Assembly (NCBI GenBank): GCA_000161775.1
Contig: GG704596.1
Span: 1,087,705-1,151,704 of the forward strand
DNA from: Ruegeria lacuscaerulensis ITI-1157
GTDB lineage: Bacteria > Pseudomonadota > Alphaproteobacteria > Rhodobacterales > Rhodobacteraceae
Direction of reading: 5' to 3'
DNA: 64,000 nucleotides
Under the pieces are notes generated by a model, which worked only from the letters and a program-made list of their open reading frames with translations, had not been told where the DNA came from and ran no database searches. The stretch's first letter is position 1. Every line of letters begins with the position of its first letter. Shown one piece after another: positions 1-8,848 of this stretch. The position numbers were made by a program, and so were the translations under genes.

Positions 1-65
1 GCCAGCGCCTTGCAGGCATGAGATCCGATATATCCGGCACCGCCGGTCACAAGTATGTTGGTCAT
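1..65 (-). CDS. galE: UDP-glucose 4-epimerase, N-terminal tip (partial)
   Basis: Only the first 21 codons lie in the window; the gene runs off the left edge. The visible protein begins MTNILVTGGAGYIGSH, the glycine-rich GxxGxxG dinucleotide-binding motif of extended short-chain dehydrogenases, and this exact wording is typical of GalE. GalE interconverts UDP-glucose and UDP-galactose for surface polysaccharide. It is followed on the same strand by a kdsB gene upstream of it, which fits a cell-envelope sugar neighbourhood. Another NDP-sugar epimerase of the same superfamily cannot be excluded from so few residues. Confidence 0.7.
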   Translation of the reverse strand, partial: MTNILVTGGAGYIGSHACKAL

Positions 66-138
66 CCGTGGTCCTGCCGAATTTCTGCCCGTCATGAGTT
101 AGCTGCCAGGCTGCCCGGGCGGAACGGGGAATTTGCGC

Positions 139-939
139 CTATTCCAACCCCATCGCGGCCATCATGCTTTCGATCTTGGCCACGTCCTGCGGATTGTTCA
201 ACTCCCAAAACTGGCGGCCTTTTGCCTCGACCTCGACACACAGAACCTTGCGCCCGTTTTCCATGAACCGCAGTTGTTCCAGCCCCTCGAGCCGTTCCAG
301 CGGCCCGACCGGCCAGCCCGGATAGGCGGCCAGCGCGTCGGGGCGGTAGGCATAGACGCCCACATGGTGGAACACCGGCGTCGGATCCGACCCGGCATAG
401 GTTTCGGCGGTGAAGGGGATCACTTCCTTCGAGAAATAGAGCGCGCTGTGATCGGTCGCGAAGACGGCGGTGGTGCCGCCTACGCGGCCGTTCCTGCGGT
501 CGTTCAGCAGCCCGTTCAGCGCCTCGCCGTCGCACCGCAGCACCGGCGTGGCCACGCCGGCCTCGGGCGCGGCGCGCAGGCCATTGACCAGATCCTCGAT
601 GAACCAATGCGGGGTCAGGGGGGCGTCGCCTTGCAGGTTGACCACGATCTCGTATCCGCCGCCCAGCCTGTCATGCGCCTCGGCGCAGCGTTCGGTTCCG
701 TTGGCGCAGCTTTCCGAGGTCATCACCACCTCGGCGCCAAAGCCCTCGGCCGCAGCGCGGATGCGGTCGTCATCGGTGGCCACCACCACCCGGTCGACGC
801 CCGAAACCGACATGGCCGCGCGCCAGGACCGCTCGATCAGGGTCATGGGCTTTCCCGTGGCCCCGGTCAGCGGCACCAGCGGTTTGCCCGGATAGCGGGT
901 CGAGGCATAGCGGGCGGGGATCGCGATCAGAACCGACAT
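139..939 (-). CDS. kdsB: 3-deoxy-manno-octulosonate cytidylyltransferase
   Basis: Activates Kdo with CTP to CMP-Kdo, the donor for lipid A core or Kdo-linked capsule, in the cytoplasm. The 266-residue protein starts MSVLIAIPARYASTRYPGKP, the nucleotide-binding signature of KdsB, and has the usual family length. A longer reading frame extends upstream but lies inside cysQ; the chosen ATG overlaps the cysQ stop as TGATG, showing translational coupling. With cysQ it forms a two-gene operon. The divergent polysaccharide-type ABC permease next to this pair is consistent with Kdo-containing surface glycan, but that link is inferred. Confidence 0.93.
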   Translation of the reverse strand: MSVLIAIPARYASTRYPGKPLVPLTGATGKPMTLIERSWRAAMSVSGVDRVVVATDDDRIRAAAEGFGAEVVMTSESCANGTERCAEAHDRLGGGYEIVVNLQGDAPLTPHWFIEDLVNGLRAAPEAGVATPVLRCDGEALNGLLNDRRNGRVGGTTAVFATDHSALYFSKEVIPFTAETYAGSDPTPVFHHVGVYAYRPDALAAYPGWPVGPLERLEGLEQLRFMENGRKVLCVEVEAKGRQFWELNNPQDVAKIESMMAAMGLE

Positions 940-1736
940 CAGGCCTCCTTGAGTTCGACGCCCGGGGCATAGGCGATGAAGAACGGGTTGGCATAGCCCT
1001 CCTTGCCGTAGGTCAGCGGCGTGTGGTCGTCGAATCGCACCACATGGCCCCCGGCACCCGTCAGCACCGCGTGGCCGGCGGCGGTGTCCCACTCCATCGT
1101 GCGGCCGACGCGCGGGTAGAGGTCGGCCTCGCCCGTTGCCACAAGGCAGAATTTCAGGGACGAGCCCGCCGACTTGCTGTCCTTGACCTGATATCTGTTG
1201 ATGTAGTCATCCGTGGCCTGATCACGATGCGATTTCGAGGCCACCACCAAAAGCGCCGAATTGTCCGGTTCAGAGACTGAAATCGGGGTCAGTGTGCCCG
1301 GTTCGTCCTTGTCCAGGGCGCCGGTTTCCTCGACCGAGCGGCCATCGGCCAGGGTATAGAACATGCGCCCGCGGGCCGGGGCATAGACCACGCCGCGGGT
1401 GGGAACGCCGTTTTCGACCAGCGCGATGTTCACGGTGAAATCGCCGCGCCGGTTGATGAATTCCTTGGTGCCGTCCAGCGGATCGACGATCAGGAAGGTG
1501 TCGCCCTGCTGGCTATGCGACGCGGCCTGTTCCTCGGTCACCAGCAGGATGTCGGGAAAGGCGGCGCGCAGACCGGCCGAGATCAGCGCATCGGCGGCTT
1601 CGTCGGCTTCGGTCACGGGGCTGGAATCGGATTTGACCTTCACGTCAAAATCATCGGCGTCGTAGATCTCCATGATCCTGTCGCCCGCTTCCAGGGCCAG
1701 GCGTCTGATCACGGGGATGAGGTCGTCATAGGTCAC
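939..1736 (-). CDS. cysQ: 3'(2'),5'-bisphosphate nucleotidase CysQ
   Basis: Inositol-monophosphatase-superfamily phosphatase that hydrolyses 3'-phosphoadenosine 5'-phosphate to AMP, protecting the cell from this by-product of sulfate assimilation. Metal-site motifs are visible: VTEEQAA, then DPLDGTKEFINRRGDF, and near the C-terminus EWDTAAGHAVL. I chose the GTG at 1736 because GGAG lies eight bases upstream and the protein then begins MTYDDLIPVIRRLALEAG, as CysQ does. An ATG at 1811 would add 25 residues with no family resemblance and would run into the divergent promoter region. The next gene, kdsB, overlaps its stop codon. Confidence 0.9.
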   Translation of the reverse strand: MTYDDLIPVIRRLALEAGDRIMEIYDADDFDVKVKSDSSPVTEADEAADALISAGLRAAFPDILLVTEEQAASHSQQGDTFLIVDPLDGTKEFINRRGDFTVNIALVENGVPTRGVVYAPARGRMFYTLADGRSVEETGALDKDEPGTLTPISVSEPDNSALLVVASKSHRDQATDDYINRYQVKDSKSAGSSLKFCLVATGEADLYPRVGRTMEWDTAAGHAVLTGAGGHVVRFDDHTPLTYGKEGYANPFFIAYAPGVELKEA

Positions 1737-1858
1737 AAAAATGCTCCGTTTACATGGTTTGTTGATCCGAAAACCTGGCGACCTTATGCTGTGCCGGATA
1801 CGGAACGGCAAGGAGTTCGTGCCAGTCTGGTGGAACTAAACCGGGAAAGAGCGTTCGA

Positions 1859-2680
1859 GTGTTTTATTACAAGCGGAACAACACCCTGCTGGGCAGCGCC
1901 TTCACCACGGCGGAACTGGTGTTCCACGCCGTCGTGCGCAACATTCGTTCGCAGCATTCGAATGCCGTGATAGCCATTCTGCTGAACATCATGCAGGTCG
2001 TGGTGCTGGCCAGCGTCTTTTATCTGATCATGTCGTTCATGGGCGCGCGCGTGGCCAAGATCCGCGGCGAATTCATCCTGTACCTGCTGTCTGGCATTTT
2101 CCTGTTCATGACCCACATCAAGGCCGTCGGCGCGATTGCCGGGTTGGGTGGAACCAACAACCCGATGATGCTGCATTCGCCGATGAACATGATGGTGATG
2201 CTTTTTGCGGCGGCCTTTGGTTCGCTGTATACGCAAGTCGTGTCGATCCTGGTAATCCTGTTCGTCTACAGCGTGGCAGTCAATCCGATCGAGATGCAGG
2301 ATCCCGGCGGTGCCTTTGGGATGCTGGTGCTGGCCTGGTACACGGGTTGTTCCGTTGGGCTTGTCTTCATGGCCCTCAAACCATGGTTGCCGACGGTATC
2401 CACGATGCTCAGCAACATCTACCGGCGCATGAACATGGTGTTTTCCGGCAAGATGTTCGTGGCCAACGCGCTGGGCGGCTTCATGTTGTCGATGTTTGCC
2501 TGGAATCCGTTGTTTCACGCGATCGATCAGTGCCGCGGGTTCATCTTCCGCAACTATTTCCCACGCAATACCAGCTGGGAATATGCGCTTTGGGTCGGCA
2601 TCGCCCTGATGATGATCGGTATGCTGGGTGAATTCTATACGCGCAAGCACATATCGAAAAGCTGGGGCGCACGCCGCTAG
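1859..2680 (+). CDS. ABC-2 type transporter permease, polysaccharide-export type
   Basis: Membrane subunit of an ABC exporter of the KpsM/Wzm class, about 273 residues with roughly six hydrophobic segments: around residues 37-62, 71-95, 110-150, 160-185, 205-225 and 240-258. The N-terminal cytoplasmic part and the C-terminal charged tail match this family, which moves capsule or O-antigen glycans over the inner membrane. The start is GTG with a purine-rich stretch upstream. No ATPase partner lies in the window, so the partner must be elsewhere. It ends convergently with alkB, overlapping by four bases. The substrate is not determined. Confidence 0.8.
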   Translation: MFYYKRNNTLLGSAFTTAELVFHAVVRNIRSQHSNAVIAILLNIMQVVVLASVFYLIMSFMGARVAKIRGEFILYLLSGIFLFMTHIKAVGAIAGLGGTNNPMMLHSPMNMMVMLFAAAFGSLYTQVVSILVILFVYSVAVNPIEMQDPGGAFGMLVLAWYTGCSVGLVFMALKPWLPTVSTMLSNIYRRMNMVFSGKMFVANALGGFMLSMFAWNPLFHAIDQCRGFIFRNYFPRNTSWEYALWVGIALMMIGMLGEFYTRKHISKSWGARR

Positions 2681-3279
2681 GTCGCAACGCGCAGCGTCAG
2701 GTTGATACGCCCCCCCTTGGGCAGCAGGCGCGACGATCCGAACCGGATCCGGTCGATTCCGTGATAGGTCAGCCGCGCCGGCCCCCCCATGATCACCACG
2801 TCGCCCGAATTCAGCCAGACGGATTCGGTCTTGCCGCCGCGGGTGGTGTTTCCGATCCGGAACAGCGCGTCATCCCCCAGTGAGATCGACACGACCGGCC
2901 ACGAGAAATCGGCCTCGTCCCTGTCCTGATGCAGGCCCATCTTTGCGCCTTCGCCGTAATAGTTGATCAGGCAGCAGTCCGGGTCGCGGTCCAGCCCGGT
3001 CACCTCGTGCCAGATGGTCAGGATCGGTTGCGGGATGTCCGGCCATGGCATGCCCTTGGGGTGCGCTCCCTGGTAGCGGTATCCGCGGCCATCCGACACC
3101 CAGCCCAACGGCCCGGCCGAGGTCATGCGCACCGACATCCTGCGTCCCGAGGCCGTGCTGGGGTGAAACAGCGGCGCAGCTTTCAGAACCGGGCGCAAGG
3201 CGTCGATCAGCTGTTGCTGGGCGCCGCCGTCCAGGTGGCCTTTTCTGATGTCAAATCCGCGTAAATTCAGGCGCGTCAC
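2677..3279 (-). CDS. alkB: alpha-ketoglutarate-dependent DNA repair dioxygenase AlkB
   Basis: Fe(II)/2-oxoglutarate dioxygenase that oxidatively removes 1-methyladenine and 3-methylcytosine lesions. The iron triad is visible as H117 and D119 (LHQDRDE) and H173 (YHGIDRI); the 2-oxoglutarate and substrate motif RxNxTxR is at R191-R197. Length 200 is close to E. coli AlkB. The GTG at 3279 was chosen because GAGG precedes it and alignment to AlkB begins at LNLRGFDI; an alternative start at 3324 adds 15 residues. It stands alone, with no ada gene visible beside it. Its stop overlaps that of the convergent permease. Confidence 0.92.
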   Translation of the reverse strand: MTRLNLRGFDIRKGHLDGGAQQQLIDALRPVLKAAPLFHPSTASGRRMSVRMTSAGPLGWVSDGRGYRYQGAHPKGMPWPDIPQPILTIWHEVTGLDRDPDCCLINYYGEGAKMGLHQDRDEADFSWPVVSISLGDDALFRIGNTTRGGKTESVWLNSGDVVIMGGPARLTYHGIDRIRFGSSRLLPKGGRINLTLRVAT

Positions 3280-3353
3280 GGCTGAAACCTCATTCCTTTC
3301 GAAATCCTTTCCAAAAAAGGCCAAAGATTCCCGAAAACCTGCATTTCACAACG

Positions 3354-3382
3354 CTTGCAGGCCTCGGGCCTCGCCCTTATAT
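3354..3382 (+). promoter_or_regulatory. sigma-32 (RpoH) heat-shock promoter of dnaK
   Basis: CTTG at 3354-3357 and CCTTATAT at 3375-3382 are separated by exactly 17 bases. This matches the alphaproteobacterial RpoH consensus (CTTG, 17-18 bases, CYTAT-T) and lies about 110 bases before the dnaK start. No CIRCE inverted repeat is visible upstream of dnaK, so control by RpoH rather than HrcA is inferred. Confidence 0.75.
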
Positions 3383-3493
3383 ACGCCGGGACGCGCGATG
3401 GTGTAGTGCCGCCGCGCCCAACAGATCGGGGCCGGGATGCCATAACGGGTTCTGGCCTCGGGACATCGCCTTAAAAAGAAAGGGATCGAAAAC

Positions 3494-5401
3494 ATGGGAA
3501 AAGTAATCGGGATTGACCTCGGGACCACCAACTCGTGCGTGGCCATCATGGACGGCGCGCAGCCGAAGGTCATCGAAAACGCAGAAGGGGCGCGGACCAC
3601 GCCCTCGATCGTCGCCTTCACCGAGAATGAGCGACTGGTCGGACAGCCGGCAAAACGCCAGGCGGTCACCAACCCTGAAAACACGATTTTCGGCGTCAAG
3701 CGCCTGATCGGCCGCCGGGTCGACGACCCCGAGGTCGAAAAGGACAAGAAGATGGTGCCCTATCGCATCATCGACGGCGGCAACGGCGACGCATGGGTCG
3801 AAGCCCGCGGCGAAAAGTACTCCCCAAGCCAGATTTCGGCTTTCATCCTGGGCAAGATGAAGGAAACCGCCGAAAGCTACCTGGGTGAGGAAGTCACGCA
3901 GGCCGTCATCACCGTTCCGGCCTATTTCAACGACGCCCAGCGTCAGGCCACCAAGGACGCCGGCAAGATCGCCGGCCTGGAAGTGCTGCGGATCATCAAC
4001 GAACCGACCGCCGCCGCGCTGGCATATGGCCTGGACAAGAAAGACAGCCAGACCATCGCGGTCTATGACCTTGGCGGTGGTACCTTCGACGTGACCATAC
4101 TGGAAATCGACGACGGCCTGTTCGAGGTCAAGTCGACCAACGGTGACACCTTCCTGGGTGGTGAAGACTTTGACATGCGCATCGTCAACTACCTGGCCGA
4201 AGAGTTCAAAAAGGAACACGGTGTCGATCTGAGCCAGGACAAGATGGCCCTGCAGCGTCTGAAAGAAGCCGCCGAGAAGGCCAAGATCGAGCTGAGCTCG
4301 ACCACCCAGACCGAGATCAACCAGCCGTTCATCTCGATGGGCTCGAACGGCCAGCCGCTGCACATGGTCATGAAACTGACCCGCGCCAAGCTGGAATCGC
4401 TGGTCGGTGACCTGATCAAGAAGTCGCTGAAACCCTGTCAGGCCGCTCTGAAAGACGCCGGCATCTCGGCCAGCGACGTGGACGAGGTGGTTCTGGTCGG
4501 TGGTATGACCCGGATGCCGAAAGTCATCGAAGAGGTGACCAAGTTCTTCGGCAAAGAGCCGCACAAGGGTGTGAACCCCGATGAAGTCGTGGCCATGGGT
4601 GCTGCGATTCAGGCCGGCGTTCTGCAAGGCGACGTCAAGGACGTGGTTCTGCTGGACGTGACCCCGCTGTCGCTGGGCATCGAAACCCTGGGCGGCGTGT
4701 TCACCCGCCTGATCGACCGCAACACCACGATCCCGACGAAGAAGAGCCAGGTGTTCTCGACCGCCGAGGACAACCAGAACGCGGTGACCATCCGGGTGTT
4801 CCAGGGTGAACGCGAAATGGCAGCCGACAACAAGCTGCTGGGTCAGTTCAACCTTGAAGACATCCCGCCGGCCCCGCGCGGCATGCCTCAGATCGAGGTG
4901 ACCTTCGACATCGACGCCAACGGTATCGTCTCGGTTTCGGCCAAAGACAAGGGTACCGGCAAAGAGCAGAAGATCACCATCCAGGCCTCGGGCGGTCTGT
5001 CGGAAGAAGACATCGAACGGATGGTCAAGGACGCCGAAGAGAACGCCGAAGCCGACCGCAAGCGCAAGGAGCTGGTCGAAGCCAAGAACCAGGCCGAAAG
5101 CCTGATCCATGCGACCGAGAAATCGATCGAGGAGCATGGCGACAAGGTCGATCCGTCGACCATCGAGGCGATCGAACTGGCCGTTGCCGCGCTCAAGGAC
5201 GAATTGGAATCGGACAATGCCGACAAGATCAAGTCGGGCATCCAGAACGTGACCGAAGCGTCCATGAAGCTGGGCGAGGCGATCTACAAGGCGCAGTCTG
5301 AAGAGACCAGCGAAGAACCGGCAGCTGCCGATGCAGCCCCCGGCGATGACGATATCGTCGATGCCGAGTTCGAAGATCTGGACGATGACAAGCGCAACTA
5401 A
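3494..5401 (+). CDS. dnaK: Molecular chaperone DnaK (Hsp70)
   Basis: ATP-driven chaperone that binds exposed hydrophobic segments of client proteins together with DnaJ and GrpE. The 635-residue protein has the ATPase phosphate-1 motif [12 protein letters not shown] at residues 5-16, [13 protein letters not shown] for phosphate 2, the linker [14 protein letters not shown] leading into the beta-sandwich substrate domain, a helical lid, and the acidic end [13 protein letters not shown] typical of alphaproteobacterial DnaK. AAAGAAAGGG precedes the ATG. dnaJ follows after 75 bases that contain a hairpin. Expression should come from the sigma-32 promoter at 3354-3382. Confidence 0.98.
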   Translation: MGKVIGIDLGTTNSCVAIMDGAQPKVIENAEGARTTPSIVAFTENERLVGQPAKRQAVTNPENTIFGVKRLIGRRVDDPEVEKDKKMVPYRIIDGGNGDAWVEARGEKYSPSQISAFILGKMKETAESYLGEEVTQAVITVPAYFNDAQRQATKDAGKIAGLEVLRIINEPTAAALAYGLDKKDSQTIAVYDLGGGTFDVTILEIDDGLFEVKSTNGDTFLGGEDFDMRIVNYLAEEFKKEHGVDLSQDKMALQRLKEAAEKAKIELSSTTQTEINQPFISMGSNGQPLHMVMKLTRAKLESLVGDLIKKSLKPCQAALKDAGISASDVDEVVLVGGMTRMPKVIEEVTKFFGKEPHKGVNPDEVVAMGAAIQAGVLQGDVKDVVLLDVTPLSLGIETLGGVFTRLIDRNTTIPTKKSQVFSTAEDNQNAVTIRVFQGEREMAADNKLLGQFNLEDIPPAPRGMPQIEVTFDIDANGIVSVSAKDKGTGKEQKITIQASGGLSEEDIERMVKDAEENAEADRKRKELVEAKNQAESLIHATEKSIEEHGDKVDPSTIEAIELAVAALKDELESDNADKIKSGIQNVTEASMKLGEAIYKAQSEETSEEPAAADAAPGDDDIVDAEFEDLDDDKRN

Positions 5402-5419
5402 CGGCTAACCGGGCCAGTT

Positions 5420-5452
5420 CGGGCCGGTCCGGATACCGGGCCGGCCCGTTTT
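5420..5452 (+). terminator. Intergenic stem-loop with T tract between dnaK and dnaJ
   Basis: A 13-pair stem (arms 5420-5432 and 5436-5448, one G-T pair) encloses a three-base loop ATA and is followed by TTTT. It has the form of an intrinsic terminator, yet dnaJ starts only 25 bases later with no obvious promoter between. It probably lets part of transcription through and sets dnaK in excess over dnaJ. Confidence 0.75.
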
Positions 5453-5476
5453 CCGTTGAGGCAGAAGGAAACACCG

Positions 5477-6616
5477 ATGTCAAAACGCTGCTATTACGAA
5501 GTGCTCGGCGTATCCAAGGGCGCTTCGGCGGAAGAGATCAAGAAGGCGTTTCGTCGGAAGGCGAAAGAGCTGCATCCCGACCGCAACAAGGACAACCCAG
5601 AGGCCGAGACGCTGTTCAAAGAGGCCAACGAGGCCTATGACATCCTGCGCGATGCCGACAAGAAAGCCGCCTATGACCGGTTCGGTCACGCGGCCTTTGA
5701 AAACGGCACCGGCGGCGCGCGTCCGGGCGGCGGTTATGGCTCGGGTGATTTTTCCAGCGCCTTTTCCGATGTTTTTGACGATCTGTTCGGCGATTTCATG
5801 GGGGGCCGCCAGGGTGGCGGGCGCCGGGCGGCGCGGGGATCCGACCTGCGCTACAATCTGCGCGTGACTCTGGAAGAGGCCTACTCGGGGTTGCAGAAAA
5901 CCATCAACGTGCCGACCGCTGTGGCTTGTTCAGCGTGCGAAGGCACCGGCGCCGAAGGCGGGGTGGAGCCCACCACCTGTCCGACCTGTTCGGGTATGGG
6001 CAAGGTCCGTGCGCAACAGGGTTTCTTCACCGTCGAGCGCAGCTGTCCGACCTGTGCGGGTCTGGGCCAGATCATCAAGAACCCTTGCAAATCCTGCCAC
6101 GGCTCGGGCCGGGTCGAGAAGGAACGCGCGCTGTCGGTCAACATTCCGGCGGGCGTCGAAACCGGCACCCGCATCCGCCTGGCGGGCGAGGGCGAGGCCG
6201 GGATGCGCGGCGGTCCTCCGGGCGATCTGTACATCTTTGTCGAGGTGACGCCGCACAAGCTGTTCGAACGGGATGGCACGAACCTGTATTGCCGGGTCCC
6301 GGTCAGCATGGCCAAGGCGGCGCTGGGCGGCTCGATCGAGGTGCCCACCATCGACGGTGGCCGCGGCCGGGTGCAGATTCCGGCCGGCAGCCAGTCGGGC
6401 CGGCAGATGCGCCTGCGTGGCAAGGGTATGCCTGCGCTGCGAGGCGGCGGGGTCGGGGACATGTTCATCGAGCTTGCGGTCGAGACTCCGGTCAACCTGA
6501 CCGCGCGGCAGAAAGAACTGCTGAAGGAGTTCGACGAGCTGGGCGAAGACAACCACCCGGAATCCAAGAGCTTTTTCTCATCCGTCAAATCCTTCTGGGA
6601 GCGGATGCAAAGCTGA
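5477..6616 (+). CDS. dnaJ: Co-chaperone DnaJ (Hsp40)
   Basis: Type I J-protein that stimulates DnaK ATPase and hands over clients. The J domain carries HPD at residues 33-35, followed by a Gly/Phe-rich stretch ([16 protein letters not shown]) and four CxxCxGxG zinc repeats: [24 protein letters not shown] and CKSCHGSG, then the two C-terminal beta domains. Length 379 is normal. The start at 5477 is preceded by AGAAGGAAA; an in-frame ATG-like start at 5456 adds seven residues not found in DnaJ. It is the last gene of the heat-shock operon. Confidence 0.97.
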   Translation: MSKRCYYEVLGVSKGASAEEIKKAFRRKAKELHPDRNKDNPEAETLFKEANEAYDILRDADKKAAYDRFGHAAFENGTGGARPGGGYGSGDFSSAFSDVFDDLFGDFMGGRQGGGRRAARGSDLRYNLRVTLEEAYSGLQKTINVPTAVACSACEGTGAEGGVEPTTCPTCSGMGKVRAQQGFFTVERSCPTCAGLGQIIKNPCKSCHGSGRVEKERALSVNIPAGVETGTRIRLAGEGEAGMRGGPPGDLYIFVEVTPHKLFERDGTNLYCRVPVSMAKAALGGSIEVPTIDGGRGRVQIPAGSQSGRQMRLRGKGMPALRGGGVGDMFIELAVETPVNLTARQKELLKEFDELGEDNHPESKSFFSSVKSFWERMQS

Positions 6617-6639
6617 TCTCAGTTTTTCGGACAACCAGG

Positions 6640-6667
6640 GGCCGGCGAAACATCGCCGGCCTTTTTT
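6640..6667 (+). terminator. Rho-independent terminator after dnaJ
   Basis: An eight-pair GC stem (GGCCGGCG / CGCCGGCC) with loop AAACAT is followed by six T residues. It lies 24 bases after the dnaJ stop and closes the heat-shock operon before the thiamin leader. Confidence 0.92.
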
Positions 6668-6746
6668 CTTTCTGAGTCCAGTTTGACCCAAACCTGTGCC
6701 GAATTGGCCCTTGATTCCTTGGCCCGACCCTGAGAATGTCCGACCA

Positions 6747-6832
6747 ACCGTTGGGGTGCCCCGGAAGTGGGGCTGAGAGGCGCGAGCCAACCCATCGAAC
6801 CTGATCCGGGCAATACCGGCGGAGGGAACGGT
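6747..6832 (+). promoter_or_regulatory. TPP riboswitch (thi box)
   Basis: The conserved core elements are present in order: GGGGTGCC, GGGGCTGAGAGG, the ACCTGAT block, CCGGGCAATACCGG and GCGGAGGGAA. The closing P1 helix pairs ACCGTT (6747-6752) with AACGGT (6827-6832). It precedes thiD by about 60 bases. Downstream, GCCCC at 6866-6870 can pair with GGGGC at 6883-6887, which covers the likely ribosome binding site of thiD; control by hiding that site is therefore inferred. Confidence 0.95.
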
Positions 6833-6890
6833 CTCAAAGTCTCAGACGTTTTCCATGCCGGAGTTGCCCCAGATGACAAATGGGGGCGGC

Positions 6891-7694
6891 ATGGCATCTA
6901 TCGCTTTGACAATCGCAGGATCCGACAGCGGCGGCGGGGCCGGCATTCAGGCCGATCTCAAGGCGATGTCGGCGTTGGGCGTGTTCGGCGCCAGTGTTAT
7001 CACCGCAGTCACCGCCCAGAACACGCAGGCGGTCACCGCTGTCCATGGCGTTCCACTGGACGTGATCGCCGCGCAGATCGACTCGGTTCTGTCCGATCTG
7101 GACGTGCGCGCGGTCAAGATCGGCATGCTGGCCACGCCCGAGATCATCCAAACCGTCGCCGACGGTCTGTCCGGCTTCACCGGCCCCATCGTGCTCGATC
7201 CGGTGATGATCGCCAAATCGGGCGATGCCCTGCTTGCGCGCGAGGCGGTGCAGACGTTGCGCGAAGTGCTGCTGCCCCGCGCCACCGTCCTGACCCCGAA
7301 CCTGCCCGAGGCCGCCTGTCTGCTGGACCGGCTTGTCGCCGAAACGCCCGAGGAGATGGTGGCGCAGGGCCATGATCTGTGCACCCTGGGGGCTGGGGCC
7401 GTCCTGATGAAAGGCGGGCACGGCAAGGGCGATATCTGCCATGATCTGCTGATCGACCAGAACGGCATCATCGGTGAATTCTCCGCGCCCCGTCAGGACA
7501 CGCGCAACACCCACGGCACCGGATGCACCCTGTCCTCGGCCGTCGCGGCCGGTCTGGCCAAGGGGCTGCCTCTGGTCGATGCGGTGGCGCAGGCGCATGA
7601 CTACCTGCAAGGCGCGATCACCCGCGCGGATGAGCTGCAGGTCGGCTCGGGCCACGGGCCGGTGCATCACTTCCACCGGGTATGGCCGGCGTGA
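6891..7694 (+). CDS. thiD: Hydroxymethylpyrimidine (phosphate) kinase ThiD
   Basis: Phosphorylates HMP and HMP-P to HMP-PP for thiamin synthesis. The ribokinase-fold protein opens with the family signature IALTIAGSDSGGGAGIQADL and has the C-terminal anion-hole motif NTHGTGCTLSSA. In-frame starts also occur at 6855 and 6873; I chose 6891 because a GGGGG ribosome binding site lies just before it and because ThiD proteins begin at this point, giving 267 residues. First gene of the thi operon behind the TPP riboswitch. Its 3' end overlaps thiO by 13 bases, indicating coupled translation. Confidence 0.93.
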   Translation: MASIALTIAGSDSGGGAGIQADLKAMSALGVFGASVITAVTAQNTQAVTAVHGVPLDVIAAQIDSVLSDLDVRAVKIGMLATPEIIQTVADGLSGFTGPIVLDPVMIAKSGDALLAREAVQTLREVLLPRATVLTPNLPEAACLLDRLVAETPEEMVAQGHDLCTLGAGAVLMKGGHGKGDICHDLLIDQNGIIGEFSAPRQDTRNTHGTGCTLSSAVAAGLAKGLPLVDAVAQAHDYLQGAITRADELQVGSGHGPVHHFHRVWPA

Positions 7695-8668
7695 CGGTCT
7701 GGTCAGTCATAGGTGCCGGGGTTGCCGGTCTGGCCGTGGCCTCGGAACTGGTCGCGCGGGGCGCGCAGGTACAGGTGTTCGATCCGGGCGGGCCACCGGG
7801 GCCGCATGGCTGTTCCTGGTGGGCCGGCGGCATGCTGGCGCCGTGGTGCGAATATGAAAATGCCGAGGAACCGGTTCTGCGGCTGGGGCAGCAGGCGATC
7901 GACTGGTGGGCGGCCCGCACCCCGGTCGCGCGGCAGGGCACATTGGTCGTGGCCAACACGCGCGACCTGCCCGACCTGCGCCGCTTTGCCCGCCGGACCG
8001 AGGGATTCACGCAGGTCGATCAGGCAAAAATCACCCAATTAGAGCCTGATTTACATGGTTTTTCGCAAGGCCTGTTTTTCGCTGACGAGGCCCATCTGGA
8101 CCCTCGCCGCGCGCTGCAGGACCTCTATCGCGGTTTGCAGGACAAGGGGGTCGAATTCCATCGCAAGCTGGCCCCGTCGCGGCTGGACAACGCCATCGAC
8201 TGCCGGGGCCTGCACGCGCGCGACATCCTGCACGACCTGCGCGGCGTGAAGGGCGAGATGCTGGTAATCCGCTGCCCTGATGTGACGCTGACCCGGCCCG
8301 TACGCCTGCTGCATCCCCGGATGCCGCTCTATGTCGTGCCGCGGGGCGAGGGCATCTACATGCTGGGCGCAACGATGATCGAATCCGAGGACAGCAGCCG
8401 GATCTCCGCGCGCTCGATGCTGGAACTGCTCAGCGCGGCCTATGCGCTGAACCCGGCCTTTGGCGAGGCCGAAGTGCTGGAAATCGGCGTCGATCTGCGC
8501 CCCGCCTTTCCCGACAACCTGCCGCGCATCCGCCGGCTGGGCCGGACGATCTATGCCAACGGCCTCTATCGTCATGGCTACCTGCTGGCCCCGGCGCTGG
8601 CCCGGGGCGTGGCCGATCTGGCGCTGAACAACACACATTCGGAGATGGTCGATGAAGATCGTGATTAA
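7682..8668 (+). CDS. thiO: Glycine oxidase ThiO (FAD-dependent)
   Basis: Oxidises glycine to dehydroglycine, the imine used by ThiG to build the thiazole ring. The N-terminus carries the FAD-binding dinucleotide fold VIGAGVAGLAVASELVARG and then an acidic strand end near FDPGG; the later segments LRPAFPDNLPRIRRLG and LYRHGYLLAPALARG fit the D-amino-acid oxidase family. 328 residues. It overlaps thiD upstream and thiS downstream, with a stop and start typical of a tightly coupled operon. The presence of thiO rather than the radical-SAM enzyme thiH indicates the aerobic route to the thiazole moiety. Confidence 0.92.
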   Translation: MAGVTVWSVIGAGVAGLAVASELVARGAQVQVFDPGGPPGPHGCSWWAGGMLAPWCEYENAEEPVLRLGQQAIDWWAARTPVARQGTLVVANTRDLPDLRRFARRTEGFTQVDQAKITQLEPDLHGFSQGLFFADEAHLDPRRALQDLYRGLQDKGVEFHRKLAPSRLDNAIDCRGLHARDILHDLRGVKGEMLVIRCPDVTLTRPVRLLHPRMPLYVVPRGEGIYMLGATMIESEDSSRISARSMLELLSAAYALNPAFGEAEVLEIGVDLRPAFPDNLPRIRRLGRTIYANGLYRHGYLLAPALARGVADLALNNTHSEMVDEDRD

Positions 8669-8846
8669 TGGCGAGCCGCGGGAAGTAAACGCCGAAACCC
8701 TTGGCGAGCTTCTGGCCGAATGCTGCTTTTCCGGCCGCGTCGCCACCGCGGTGAACGAGGAATTCGTGCCCTCGAGCCTGCGCATCGCGCACAAGCTGGC
8801 CGAGGGCGACCGGGTCGAGGTCGTCGCACCGATGCAGGGGGGCTGA
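8652..8846 (+). CDS. thiS: Sulfur carrier protein ThiS
   Basis: A 64-residue ubiquitin-fold carrier that ends in Gly-Gly (APMQGG). The C-terminal glycine is adenylated and then converted to a thiocarboxylate that donates sulfur to the thiazole. It starts inside the end of thiO (17-base overlap) and is followed by thiG after two bases. The adenylating partner is the thiF gene at the end of the thiazole block. Confidence 0.95.
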   Translation: MKIVINGEPREVNAETLGELLAECCFSGRVATAVNEEFVPSSLRIAHKLAEGDRVEVVAPMQGG

Positions 8847-8848
8847 GG

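Noticed and set aside
3377-5137. Long open frame antisense to dnaK
   Set aside because: Shadow of dnaK third-position GC bias with low-complexity His/Asp/Val text and no recognisable domain.
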